Below are positions 1 to 5,961 of a stretch of 15,430 nt of DNA, in pieces; the stretch's first letter is position 1; each line of letters begins with the position of its first letter. The translations under genes were made by a program, and so were the position numbers. The stretch is from Candidatus Anderseniibacteriota bacterium (GTDB lineage Bacteria > Patescibacteriota > Andersenbacteria > UBA10190), in assembly GCA_003229735.1 (NCBI GenBank), contig QIFI01000082.1, forward strand, positions 1-15,430, written 5' to 3'. The notes beneath the pieces were generated by a model that had not been told where the DNA came from, did no database searches, and saw only the letters and a program-made list of their open reading frames with translations.

Positions 1-276
1 TCAACCGACATAAATCCGGCCTGGCTCCGTTATCCTCTGTCAGTCTCTAACCCGACTGACATCATTAAATCCGCCCGGCAAAATAACATCATGCTTGGCG
101 ACTGGTACAATTTCCCCATCGCCCCCGGTGACTGTGATCTATCATTTTTCGCTTATGACGAATCCGATATTCCTAATGCCGTCCGGGCCAGCCAACACGT
201 CATTAATCTCCCCACCTACCCCACTATGACCGATCAGCAAGTGAAAGAAGTAATAGATTTTATAAAAAACTCATAA
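1..276 (+). CDS. DegT/DnrJ/EryC1/StrS aminotransferase, C-terminal fragment
   Basis: The reading frame is open from the first base and ends with TAA at 274-276, so only about 91 C-terminal residues are present. Seen: LRYPLSV near the window edge, then LGDWYNFPI, a run of polar residues, and the ending INLPTYPTMTDQQVKEVIDFI. This order (RYP-strand, LG-W-x-P, LPTYP, then an amphipathic final helix) is typical of the end of DegT/DnrJ/EryC1/StrS PLP-dependent sugar aminotransferases. Those enzymes transaminate keto-sugar nucleotides in the cytoplasm to give amino sugars for surface glycans. The PLP lysine lies upstream of the window. The FemAB gene follows after 17 nt on the same strand, so the two are probably co-transcribed. 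The family call is fairly sure; the substrate cannot be told. Confidence 0.8.
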   Translation, partial: STDINPAWLRYPLSVSNPTDIIKSARQNNIMLGDWYNFPIAPGDCDLSFFAYDESDIPNAVRASQHVINLPTYPTMTDQQVKEVIDFIKNS

Positions 277-293
277 TCATTTGACTTTAATTT

Positions 294-1316
294 ATGAATC
301 TCGACATCCAACCCGTCACCATTAAATCCACCTGGGATGATTTTGTATCTGAATTCAATCCCAACACTTTCCTGCATTCCTGGTCCTGGGGAGAATTTCA
401 ACAAGCCGCCGGACAACAAATCGAGCGTCTGGGTATATTCCATAATCATAAATTAGTTGGCATAGCCCTGGTTATTATTGTCGATGCCAAAAGAGGCCGG
501 CATTTTTTGATTCCCCATGGCCCCATAGTCCAATCTCAACAATACTGGCCGGCCCTGACGGCCTTAATCGCCTACCTTAAAAATAAATCCTCAACCTACC
601 AGACTTGTGCCCTTCGCATGGCTCCCTTAATTGAAACCTCCTCGTCAGCCACCGCTAAATTCCGCCAGCTCAACTTCCGGGATGCCCCCCTGCACGTCCA
701 TGCCGAGCGCACCTGGATACTTGATATCAATAAAGATGATCAGCAATTATTATCAGACATGCGTAAAACCACCCGCCATGCCATTGCCAAAGCCGTTAAA
801 TCAAAAGTCACCGTCAAAATCACCACCGCCTCGGCTTCGCTCACGGATTTCTGGCCCCTCTATCTGCAGACTAAAACCCGCCATCAATTTATCCCTTATT
901 CTCAAGACACCATTACTAAACAATTTAATGTCTTCGCTGATGAAAATTCTGTCTTCCAGGCTACGGCCTTTTATCAAAATAAGCCCGCGGCCGCCGCCAT
1001 TCTGTTTCAATCCGGATCCACCGTGTTCTATTACCACGGCGCCTCCATTAAACTGCCCGGGTCAGTCCCCGCCGCCCAATTACTCCAGTGGAAATCCATT
1101 CAGGAAGCCAAACGCCGCGGTGCCGCCCGCTATAACTTTTGGGGCATAGCCCCCGAAAATCAACCCCAGCATCCCTTCCACGGCATCACCATCTTCAAAA
1201 CCGGTTTTGGCGGTCGGGCCGTCAACTACCACCACGCCCAGGATTTACCCCTCAACTTATCCTACTGGCGCCTCTATCTCACCGACACCTGGCGCAAACA
1301 CACCCGCGGATTTTAG
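294..1316 (+). CDS. FemA/FemB-family peptidoglycan bridge aminoacyltransferase-like protein
   Basis: 340 aa, the usual length for single FemAB/FemX-like proteins. Family role: transfer of amino acids from aminoacyl-tRNA to the stem peptide of lipid II on the inner face of the membrane (GNAT-like twin fold). Seen: TFLHSWSWGEFQQAAG at residues 25-40, a typical N-terminal FemAB motif; a strand-rich GNAT-like half (LVGIALVIIV, GRHFLIPHGPI); TWILDINKDDQQLLSDMRK followed by TRHAIAKA near 140-165; and YNFWGIAP with ITIFKTGFGG near the end, typical of the second GNAT half. No signal peptide or membrane segment is seen. The ATG lies 17 nt after the aminotransferase stop; no convincing SD is visible. 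The stop is TAG. A few relatives modify other substrates, so the exact acceptor is inference. Confidence 0.88.
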   Translation: MNLDIQPVTIKSTWDDFVSEFNPNTFLHSWSWGEFQQAAGQQIERLGIFHNHKLVGIALVIIVDAKRGRHFLIPHGPIVQSQQYWPALTALIAYLKNKSSTYQTCALRMAPLIETSSSATAKFRQLNFRDAPLHVHAERTWILDINKDDQQLLSDMRKTTRHAIAKAVKSKVTVKITTASASLTDFWPLYLQTKTRHQFIPYSQDTITKQFNVFADENSVFQATAFYQNKPAAAAILFQSGSTVFYYHGASIKLPGSVPAAQLLQWKSIQEAKRRGAARYNFWGIAPENQPQHPFHGITIFKTGFGGRAVNYHHAQDLPLNLSYWRLYLTDTWRKHTRGF

Positions 1317-1319
1317 TTT

Positions 1320-1348
1320 TTGACATAATTATCAGCTTCTGCTAACAT
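1320..1348 (+). promoter_or_regulatory. sigma70-like promoter after femAB
   Basis: TTGACA at 1320-1325, a 17-nt spacer, and TAACAT at 1343-1348. The -35 box is perfect and the -10 box matches 5 of 6. It begins just 4 nt after the FemAB stop and points into a stretch with no credible coding frame, so it probably drives a short RNA. Transcription should start near 1355. Confidence 0.55.
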
Positions 1349-1354
1349 CTTTCT

Positions 1355-1522
1355 ATTAGTTGTTATTTTCACTCCCTGGGGTTTAGACCCCTCACCCGCC
1401 AACCCATAAGGAACCTGCCTATGAATGTTCTGTATTTCATCTGATTGACTCCGGTTTTTGGTTTCCTCTGCCCTCGTTCGAGCCCAGCTAACCTATGCCT
1501 CCAACGAGGGCTTTTTCTTTTT
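1355..1522 (+). ncRNA. putative small RNA of about 165 nt, family not recognised
   Basis: Bounded by the promoter at 1320-1348 and a hairpin with a T-rich tail at 1470-1522. Inside are small hairpins: GGGGT/ACCCC near 1379-1392, a bulged CATAAGG/CCTATG hairpin near 1406-1423, and ATGAA/TTCAT near 1421-1440. I compared it by eye with 6S, SRP, RNase P and tmRNA signatures and found none of their core motifs. The frames on either strand are short and low quality. Alternative: the promoter is a chance match and the hairpin only ends the aminotransferase-FemAB transcript. Confidence 0.3.
1470..1522 (+). terminator. rho-independent terminator
   Basis: A perfect 9-bp stem, GCCCTCGTT (1470-1478) with AACGAGGGC (1503-1511), followed by TTTTTCTTTTT. 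The 24-nt loop is long for a terminator. It could end both the FemAB transcript and the putative small RNA. Confidence 0.6.
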
Positions 1523-1527
1523 ACCTC

Positions 1528-1566
1528 AAAAAACCGCGGCTCGCCAAAGGTGAGCACGCTCTTTTT
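1528..1566. terminator. second hairpin with T runs on both sides
   Basis: GCTCGCC (1539-1545), loop AAA, GGTGAGC (1549-1555): a 7-bp stem with one G.U pair. A run of six A lies on the left at 1528-1533 (T run on the minus strand) and TTTTT on the right at 1562-1566, so it can act in either direction. The rest of the 1317-1751 stretch, apart from the sites listed, shows no gene. Confidence 0.35.
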
Positions 1567-1688
1567 GAAAAAAAAGCTTCCTATATTAACTGCAACCCCA
1601 TTTATGGGAATAACTTTGCAAGGCAAGTGGTAAGCATAAGGGTCGACGATAAGGTCACAGAGATGAGTGATAGGATACAAAAGAAAGT

Positions 1689-1717
1689 AAAAAATCCCGC
1701 AACACTTTGGCCGCGGG
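1689..1717 (-). terminator. terminator of the 63-aa membrane protein gene
   Basis: On the minus strand a 5-bp stem CCCGC/GCGGG (1713-1717 with 1696-1700) is followed by ATTTTTT. It lies about 35 nt beyond the stop of the small membrane protein gene, so that gene is probably monocistronic. Confidence 0.5.
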
Positions 1718-1751
1718 TGAGGACAGATGCATTGAGTTAGTGGACAGGATC

Positions 1752-1943
1752 TTAAGATGCGCAGTCGGGTTTGTCTAAAGTTATCACTACAATCAAAACG
1801 GTCATAGTGGCGCCTGCCATTGGGATCAGAGAGACAACGGCGCCAACGCCGGGTAGCCCCACATATGCAAATGCCTTGAAGATGATGATGCCGACTATGA
1901 CGAAACCCAGAAAAAACGCCGCACTTTTTAGAAAGAGCATCAT
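1752..1943 (-). CDS. small two-segment membrane protein, unknown function
   Basis: 63 aa beginning MMLFLKSAAFFLGFVIVG. I start it at 1943 and not at the first ATG of the longer frame (2051), because GGAGG lies 8 nt before this ATG and the predicted transcription start lies inside the longer frame. Two hydrophobic stretches, about residues 3-27 and 33-56, separated by a Gly/Pro-rich turn (VGLPGVGAV), predict a helical hairpin in the membrane with a short polar tail ending DKPDCAS. The gene has its own promoter (2023-2051) and terminator (1689-1717). Small hydrophobic proteins like this include toxins, holin-like proteins and assembly subunits, but nothing in the sequence picks one. I do not recognise the family. 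Confidence 0.7.
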   Translation of the reverse strand: MMLFLKSAAFFLGFVIVGIIIFKAFAYVGLPGVGAVVSLIPMAGATMTVLIVVITLDKPDCAS

Positions 1944-2022
1944 TTGGTTTTCCTCCATTGGTTTAGGTTGACTATTCAAAACAAACCACCCCAAAAAACA
2001 CGAGTGGAAAGTACAACCATAA

Positions 2023-2051
2023 ATAATATTATAGATGAATGGTCTTGTCAA
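2023..2051 (-). promoter_or_regulatory. promoter of the 63-aa membrane protein gene
   Basis: Minus strand: TTGACA (2046-2051), 17-nt spacer, TATTAT (2023-2028). The -35 is perfect and the -10 matches 5 of 6. The leader is about 70 nt and ends in a GGAGG SD. A 5-bp inverted repeat CTTGT/ACAAG (2044-2057) covers the -35 and could be an operator. Confidence 0.7.
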
Positions 2052-2132
2052 AACAAGTTTAGTGGATTAAACAACCCCTAGAAATTGATGTGCTCTATGA
2101 AGGCGTTTTATACAAAAGAACAACTTGATCAG

Positions 2133-2162
2133 TGTCTGATTTTTAGTTTTGCTAATCAGACA
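2133..2162. repeat. 9-bp perfect inverted repeat between divergent promoters
   Basis: TGTCTGATT (2133-2141) and AATCAGACA (2154-2162) with a 12-nt loop. No T run follows on either strand, so it is not a simple terminator. It lies between the leftward promoter at 2023-2051 and the rightward one at 2193-2220, where a regulator could bind. Confidence 0.5.
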
Positions 2163-2192
2163 GCTTCTGGTGGGTGTTTTCTCCACTTTTCA

Positions 2193-2220
2193 TTGACAGT
2201 TCATCTATCATAGCTATACT
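2193..2220 (+). promoter_or_regulatory. strong sigma70-like promoter
   Basis: TTGACA (2193-2198), 16-nt spacer, TATACT (2215-2220; 5 of 6). It points to a short hairpin unit at 2227-2285 with no coding frame, and would transcribe toward the 3' end of the NYN gene on the other strand. Confidence 0.55.
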
Positions 2221-2226
2221 GTAAAT

Positions 2227-2285
2227 ATCACGATGAGAGGCCATCCAAAGGGTTTTGTCCCGCGGTAATGCCTCTCTTATTTTTT
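2227..2285 (+). ncRNA. putative ~60-nt RNA ending in a terminator, convergent with NYN1
   Basis: From the expected start near 2227 the RNA would fold GAGAGGC (2235-2241) with GCCTCTC (2270-2276), then TTATTTTTT. The U-rich tail is the reverse complement of the last Lys codons and stop of the NYN gene, so the two transcripts overlap by a few bases. The hairpin has no T run on the minus strand, so it does not serve as the NYN terminator. Alternative: a degenerate attenuator left from a lost gene. Confidence 0.3.
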
Positions 2286-2762
2286 ACCCAATTTCTGCTG
2301 CGCATTATTAAGAAAAGTTATGTGAGGCATCATCTTCCGATACAGCGATGAGAACTTACGCTGATCAGGAATAACCAATTTGGCTAATTTATCCTGCTGA
2401 ATGAAGTAGTCCACTAAACAATGGAAGTCGCCGTCCCCGGTTACGATCACCGCCTTGTCATAATTGTCATACTCAATCATGGCATGGAGCACCAGTTCGG
2501 CGTCAACATTACCCTTCACGTGACCACTGGGTAGTACCAGCGTGGGTTTGAAAACAAGGACATAGTCTTGTTGTTGTAAAGTGATGTAGAGCCGTTGATT
2601 GGTGTGAATATACCCGATGAACAGATATGCTTTAGTAATCCCATACATATCCCGCAAATACGTCCGGAATTTACTATAATCAAGCGACCAACCTTGCTCC
2701 TCAATGGCTTTATAAAGATTCTGGCTATCAATAAAAGCGTAGTTGTTATCTTTCTTCTGCAC
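2277..2762 (-). CDS. NYN-domain (LabA/DUF88-like) putative ribonuclease, NYN1
   Basis: 161 aa, close to a single NYN domain. The NYN fold is PIN-like and members are metal-dependent RNases or RNA-binding proteins. Seen: FIDSQNLY with D12; GNVDAELVLHAM with D87; and VTGDGDFHCLVDYF with D110 and D112. These four acidic positions are those expected for the metal site, so the protein should be catalytically competent. No membrane segment or signal peptide. The start is GTG at 2762; the frame has no ATG before D12. A -35/-10 pair ends 7 nt before this GTG, which suggests a leaderless mRNA. It lies 49 nt after the ligase gene on the same strand but probably has its own promoter. The cellular target is unknown. 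Confidence 0.85.
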   Translation of the reverse strand: MQKKDNNYAFIDSQNLYKAIEEQGWSLDYSKFRTYLRDMYGITKAYLFIGYIHTNQRLYITLQQQDYVLVFKPTLVLPSGHVKGNVDAELVLHAMIEYDNYDKAVIVTGDGDFHCLVDYFIQQDKLAKLVIPDQRKFSSLYRKMMPHITFLNNAQQKLGKK

Positions 2763-2769
2763 ACTCTAT

Positions 2770-2798
2770 ATAGTGCTCTTATTCGCCTATTTTGGCAA
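2770..2798 (-). promoter_or_regulatory. possible promoter of NYN1
   Basis: Minus strand: TTGCCA (2793-2798), 17-nt spacer, CACTAT (2770-2775). An overlapping TATATA (2767-2772) is a better -10 but with a 20-nt spacer. Either places the transcription start at or next to the GTG start codon. Confidence 0.35.
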
Positions 2799-2811
2799 TT
2801 TAAGGCCGTAA

Positions 2812-4290
2812 TTACTCTTTATTCCAAATCCCCGGTGTCCCCGCCGCGCTCACCAATGCCGCCGCTATCCAAAAATACGCGTTAGTCGGAAATATTTCCC
2901 AGATATCAATAAAAAACCCCTGCAGGACAAAAGCCGCCAGCACCCCCAACCCCCAGTAACCAACCGTTTGTTTTAAATTTGCCAATCTGTCCGCTGTATT
3001 AGCGGATTGAAAACTTGTCCGCTGTATTAGCGGATTGAAAATTACATGTTGCGCTTGCCGCAACATGGCGATATATATCCATCCCATAATCAATAATCCC
3101 GCCAATCCCAACTCCACCAGCGTCTTCAGATATTGATTATCAACCAGTGTCGCGTTCTTGGCCAATTGCACCTCCCGCGCCGCCCCCTCGGCTATATCCG
3201 CCGTATTGATAGACGTTTTTCTAAAGTTTTGCTCCAGCACATCCCCCAATCCGCGTCCGAATATAGCTTCCTGATTAGTTAAAGGCGCGATTAATCTGGC
3301 CATAAATTCCAGCCTCTCCTCATTACTCCCGTAGGTCGGATCAACTATTGTTTTTATGTACACTCCCGCGCTGGTCTGACTCAAGCCAATGATTACCACT
3401 ATCACCAGCCCTCCGCCCATCAATAATATCTTCTTCAACTTTCGGCCTGACCATGCCGCCCCACTGCCCATCATTCGCCGCCGCGTATATACCAGCCCCA
3501 TCACCCCTAATGCCGCCACTGCCCCTATCCATACCGCTCGTGAATAAGTTAAAAATATCAATCCCAAAAGTCCCGCTCCGGCCCCTGACCACCAGATTCT
3601 ATTTCGCCATTTTTTCACCGTCAAAATCATCCCCGCCGCCAGACTTAAACCGATAACCAGATATTCACCAAAAATACTCGGATGTGCCATAATACTGGAT
3701 ACCCGCGGTATCCAATCGGCCCCAATTGGATCATATCTAAGCACCGTACTGCCCGGCACTACCCACCATTGATATCCGGCCAGCACCGCTAATATCCCCA
3801 GACCCGCTATAAACCACTTCCCCCACTCTTTCCAGGCCTTATAACTATGCGGCATATACAATATTCCTAAAAACAGCAGGGGATATAATAATATATCTCG
3901 GGCTCTAAGCAGCCCCAGCACCGTACTATCCGCCCGCGTCACTCCCGCTAGCACCCAAACACCCAGCACCACTATTGGTAATATCAGACTATTTCTCCGA
4001 TAAGGTAATTGTTTAACAGCCAGCGGCCAGACAAACCACCTCATGAATAAGGTCAGGATAATAACGTCCTTAACCAGGGTAATACTTCCCAATGTCTGGG
4101 TTATCTTCAGCATGGGCAGAATTGGCGCCATAATAATAAATAAACTTACCGCCAGAGTCGAATTAAACCACGTCCACCAGGCCAATACCGCGAACAGCAC
4201 CAGCCATACTCCGAATTCAATACTGGAAGCAAGACTTACCACCAAAGCTGATGCCGCTAACACCGCCCCCCATTTCCACTCATCTCTCAT
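2812..4290 (-). CDS. O-antigen ligase / Wzy-like polymerase membrane protein
   Basis: 492 aa, with about 11-12 hydrophobic segments through its length, as in the WaaL/Wzy O-antigen ligase superfamily. These integral membrane enzymes join undecaprenyl-linked glycans to an acceptor or polymerise them on the outer face of the membrane. Seen: PSIFGEYLVIGLSLAAG near residue 205, then FLTYSRAVWIGAVAALG near 250, the usual TYSRxxW helix; a large loop (about 305-385) with FGRGLGDVLEQNF; then NQYLKTLVELGLAGLLIMGW, also typical. The ATG at 4288-4290 overlaps the GT2 stop as ATGA, so translation is coupled. A tandem palindromic repeat adds about 19 residues at 417-435 in a loop. Ligase versus polymerase cannot be told from sequence alone. 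Confidence 0.83.
   Translation of the reverse strand: MRDEWKWGAVLAASALVVSLASSIEFGVWLVLFAVLAWWTWFNSTLAVSLFIIMAPILPMLKITQTLGSITLVKDVIILTLFMRWFVWPLAVKQLPYRRNSLILPIVVLGVWVLAGVTRADSTVLGLLRARDILLYPLLFLGILYMPHSYKAWKEWGKWFIAGLGILAVLAGYQWWVVPGSTVLRYDPIGADWIPRVSSIMAHPSIFGEYLVIGLSLAAGMILTVKKWRNRIWWSGAGAGLLGLIFLTYSRAVWIGAVAALGVMGLVYTRRRMMGSGAAWSGRKLKKILLMGGGLVIVVIIGLSQTSAGVYIKTIVDPTYGSNEERLEFMARLIAPLTNQEAIFGRGLGDVLEQNFRKTSINTADIAEGAAREVQLAKNATLVDNQYLKTLVELGLAGLLIMGWIYIAMLRQAQHVIFNPLIQRTSFQSANTADRLANLKQTVGYWGLGVLAAFVLQGFFIDIWEIFPTNAYFWIAAALVSAAGTPGIWNKE
2988..3043. repeat. tandem 28-bp palindromic repeat inside the ligase gene
   Basis: Two 28-bp copies, 2988-3015 and 3016-3043, with one mismatch (C3014/T3042). 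Each holds TCCGCT-GTATT-AGCGGA, a 6-bp hairpin, then TTGAAAA. Because 28 is not a multiple of 3, the copies are read in different frames: IFNPLIQRT and FQSANTAD. The open frame survives because the encoded loop tolerates it. Confidence 0.85.
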
Positions 4291-5186
4291 AGTCGCGCCT
4301 TATTTTTCTGCCTAGCAAAATAATGCCGTATTCCCGCCGGTAATATTAACAACATCGCTACCGGTTTCATTAACCGGATAATCCTGGCCTGCCCGACGGT
4401 GAAATGTTTGGTCGCGTACACCTCCATACTCTTTAACCACGGCATTGATCTTTTATATCCTATCAATTGCCCAAAACTTGCCCCGCCGCAATGCGTCACC
4501 TCGGCTCTTGGCGTATACCACACTTCCCACCCCGCCGCGTCAGCTCGTTTGCAATAATCAACCTCCTCAAACCAAACCCAGAAATCATCATCCAACTCCC
4601 CGATCTCCGCCCATAATTTATTCCTAATCAAAAAAGATGCTCCCATCACCTGATCCACCTTCTGCTCCCGCTGATAATCAAATTTTCCACTATCTACTAA
4701 TCTGCCCAGCTTCAACATCAACAGCACAAACTGCCCAAAAGTAGGAAAATTACGGATTGATGCTTGTACCGCGCCATTGCAATCAAGCAATCTTATTCCC
4801 AGCACCCCTGCCTTCGGCCGCCTCTCCAAAACTTCCATCATATTTCCAATCGCCCCCGGCTTTACTTCGGTATCCGGGTTCAACAGCCACACCTGGGGCA
4901 GATCATCTCCATGTCGATCTCTAATTCTTTTGAATCCTTCATTATTACCATTCGCGAATCCCAAATTCTTCTCACTTATTATATATCTGACCCGAGGTTC
5001 ATTAATTGCCTGACCACTCACCACCTTCGCTTTTACCACAGAATTATCCGTGGAAGCATTATCAATTATTATCACTTCATCAATAAAATCCCGCTCCTCT
5101 GAAGACAGCGAGACTAACGACTTCAGGCATTTAGCCAGCAAAGATCCCGTATTCCAATTAACTATAATGATGGATATTTTATTCAT
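4287..5186 (-). CDS. GT2-family glycosyltransferase (rhamnosyltransferase-like)
   Basis: 299 aa, full length for a GT-A fold family 2 enzyme. It would transfer a sugar from a nucleotide donor to a lipid-linked glycan at the cytoplasmic membrane face. Seen: ISIIIVNWNT at the start; IIIDNASTDNS (residues 39-49) for nucleotide binding; NLGFANGNNEG (74-84); LLNPDTEV (101-108), the DxD-like metal site; and LDDDFWVWFEEVDYCKRA (198-215), the catalytic ED region of the WcaA/rhamnosyltransferase-like branch. A hydrophobic stretch near 273-284 may rest on the membrane. The TGA stop overlaps the ligase ATG. The start ATG lies 6 nt after a -10 box, so the mRNA is probably leaderless. The sugar cannot be read from the sequence. 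Confidence 0.88.
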   Translation of the reverse strand: MNKISIIIVNWNTGSLLAKCLKSLVSLSSEERDFIDEVIIIDNASTDNSVVKAKVVSGQAINEPRVRYIISEKNLGFANGNNEGFKRIRDRHGDDLPQVWLLNPDTEVKPGAIGNMMEVLERRPKAGVLGIRLLDCNGAVQASIRNFPTFGQFVLLMLKLGRLVDSGKFDYQREQKVDQVMGASFLIRNKLWAEIGELDDDFWVWFEEVDYCKRADAAGWEVWYTPRAEVTHCGGASFGQLIGYKRSMPWLKSMEVYATKHFTVGQARIIRLMKPVAMLLILPAGIRHYFARQKNKARL

Positions 5187-5192
5187 GCCTGG

Positions 5193-5221
5193 ATAATGAT
5201 TAGTCTAACCCACTTTGTCAA
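5193..5221 (-). promoter_or_regulatory. promoter of the GT2-ligase operon, probably leaderless
   Basis: Minus strand: TTGACA (5216-5221), 17-nt spacer, CATTAT (5193-5198). The -10 ends 6 nt before the ATG of the GT2 gene, so transcription should begin at or beside the A of ATG and no SD can exist. Confidence 0.65.
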
Positions 5222-5243
5222 AATATATTATTGCCGCGACGCT

Positions 5244-5280
5244 CCCCTCTCCCCACCGGGGAGAGGGTTAGAGTGAGGGG
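5244..5280. repeat. C-rich palindromic intergenic repeat, copy 1
   Basis: CCCTCTCCCC (5245-5254), loop ACC, GGGGAGAGGG (5258-5267), then a GAGTGAGGGG arm. A 10-bp perfect hairpin. The reverse complement closely matches 14626-14664, so this is a dispersed element. Similar CCCCTCACCC-CCCTCTCCCC repeats are common between genes in many bacteria. Confidence 0.75.
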
Positions 5281-5348
5281 AAAACCGCCGCCGAGAGTAT
5301 TCGGGCCATTCGGATGTAATTTTGGGATTGAGATCGCCTCAAAAATAC

Positions 5349-5373
5349 AAAAAAATAGGGCGAAGTTTCGCCC
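5349..5373 (-). terminator. terminator of the 130-aa gene
   Basis: Minus strand: stem GGGCGA/TCGCCC (5358-5363 with 5368-5373), 4-nt loop, then TATTTTTTTG. It begins 12 nt after the stop of the 130-aa gene and is the clearest rho-independent terminator in the window. It separates that gene from the GT2-ligase operon. Confidence 0.85.
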
Positions 5374-5385
5374 CATGTACAAAAA

Positions 5386-5778
5386 CTACATACAAATAGG
5401 CATCTTAATTGTTTTTAACAGCGTCCCCTGATTGTGCATTCCCTGCCGGCATTTCTCAATCAACTTCTTTTGTGGATGTCCCACACAGTCAACCCACACC
5501 AATAAATCTCCATAAGTCATGTTGCTCCGCCAGGGGATAATGTATGACCTGCCGCATCCTTCTTCATCAACTTTTATGGTTATGGTTGGTTTCAATCGAT
5601 ATTCAGCCCTCTCTCTATCCCTTATCGCCATCACCCGTTTCCGGCACCCCGCGCACATTCCAAAATAAGACATATCAAATAAAATTTCGTCGGTGCTTTT
5701 CCACGCCTCCCCATTCAACGGCACAATCACGAACTCGTCGTTAATCCAAATATGGTCAATTTCCACGCCTGTATTCAT
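5386..5778 (-). CDS. 130-aa cysteine-containing orphan protein, unknown function
   Basis: 130 aa with six Cys: C42 and C45 in MCAGCRKR, C75 in EGCGRSY, C98 in VDCVGHPQK, C110 and C129. The CxxC plus later Cys/His could bind zinc, but the spacing fits no zinc finger I know. No signal peptide or membrane segment, so it is probably cytoplasmic. GGAG lies 7 nt before the ATG, which supports this start. The gene has its own promoter with an inverted repeat in the spacer and a strong terminator, so it is a single-gene unit inserted among the glycan genes, not part of their operon. It is clearly coding by these signals. I do not recognise the family. Confidence 0.75.
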   Translation of the reverse strand: MNTGVEIDHIWINDEFVIVPLNGEAWKSTDEILFDMSYFGMCAGCRKRVMAIRDRERAEYRLKPTITIKVDEEGCGRSYIIPWRSNMTYGDLLVWVDCVGHPQKKLIEKCRQGMHNQGTLLKTIKMPICM

Positions 5779-5816
5779 TCTTTCTCTCCCTAAAAAATGT
5801 GGTCAAAGAACCTTTC

Positions 5817-5845
5817 AAAATATGACAAAACTAATTGTCAGTTAA
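5817..5845 (-). promoter_or_regulatory. promoter of the 130-aa gene with an operator-like spacer
   Basis: Minus strand: TTAACT (5840-5845), 17-nt spacer, TATTTT (5817-5822). The boxes are moderate (4 of 6 each). The spacer is almost exactly filled by the inverted repeat TGACAA-6 nt-TTGTCA (5823-5840), a likely repressor site. Confidence 0.45.
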
Positions 5846-5961
5846 ATATAACATAAATATCCCAATTAGTGGATTAGAAAAAACCATTTTTCTCCTCTCG
5901 TAGCAAATCATAACTCCTACTAAAATCAACCAGTCTCCAGTAGTTGCTCACCCGCGATCAC

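Noticed and set aside
1470..1511. GTTCGAGCCC looked like a tRNA or tmRNA T arm
   Set aside because: The flanking bases do not pair as a 5-bp T stem and there is no acceptor stem.
1369..1680. 103-aa frame on the minus strand across the non-coding region
   Set aside because: It crosses two hairpin terminators and a promoter, has no SD, and its residues show no domain or helix pattern.
2988..3043. Possible CRISPR repeat
   Set aside because: Two units directly abutting with no spacer, inside an intact coding sequence, and no cas genes.
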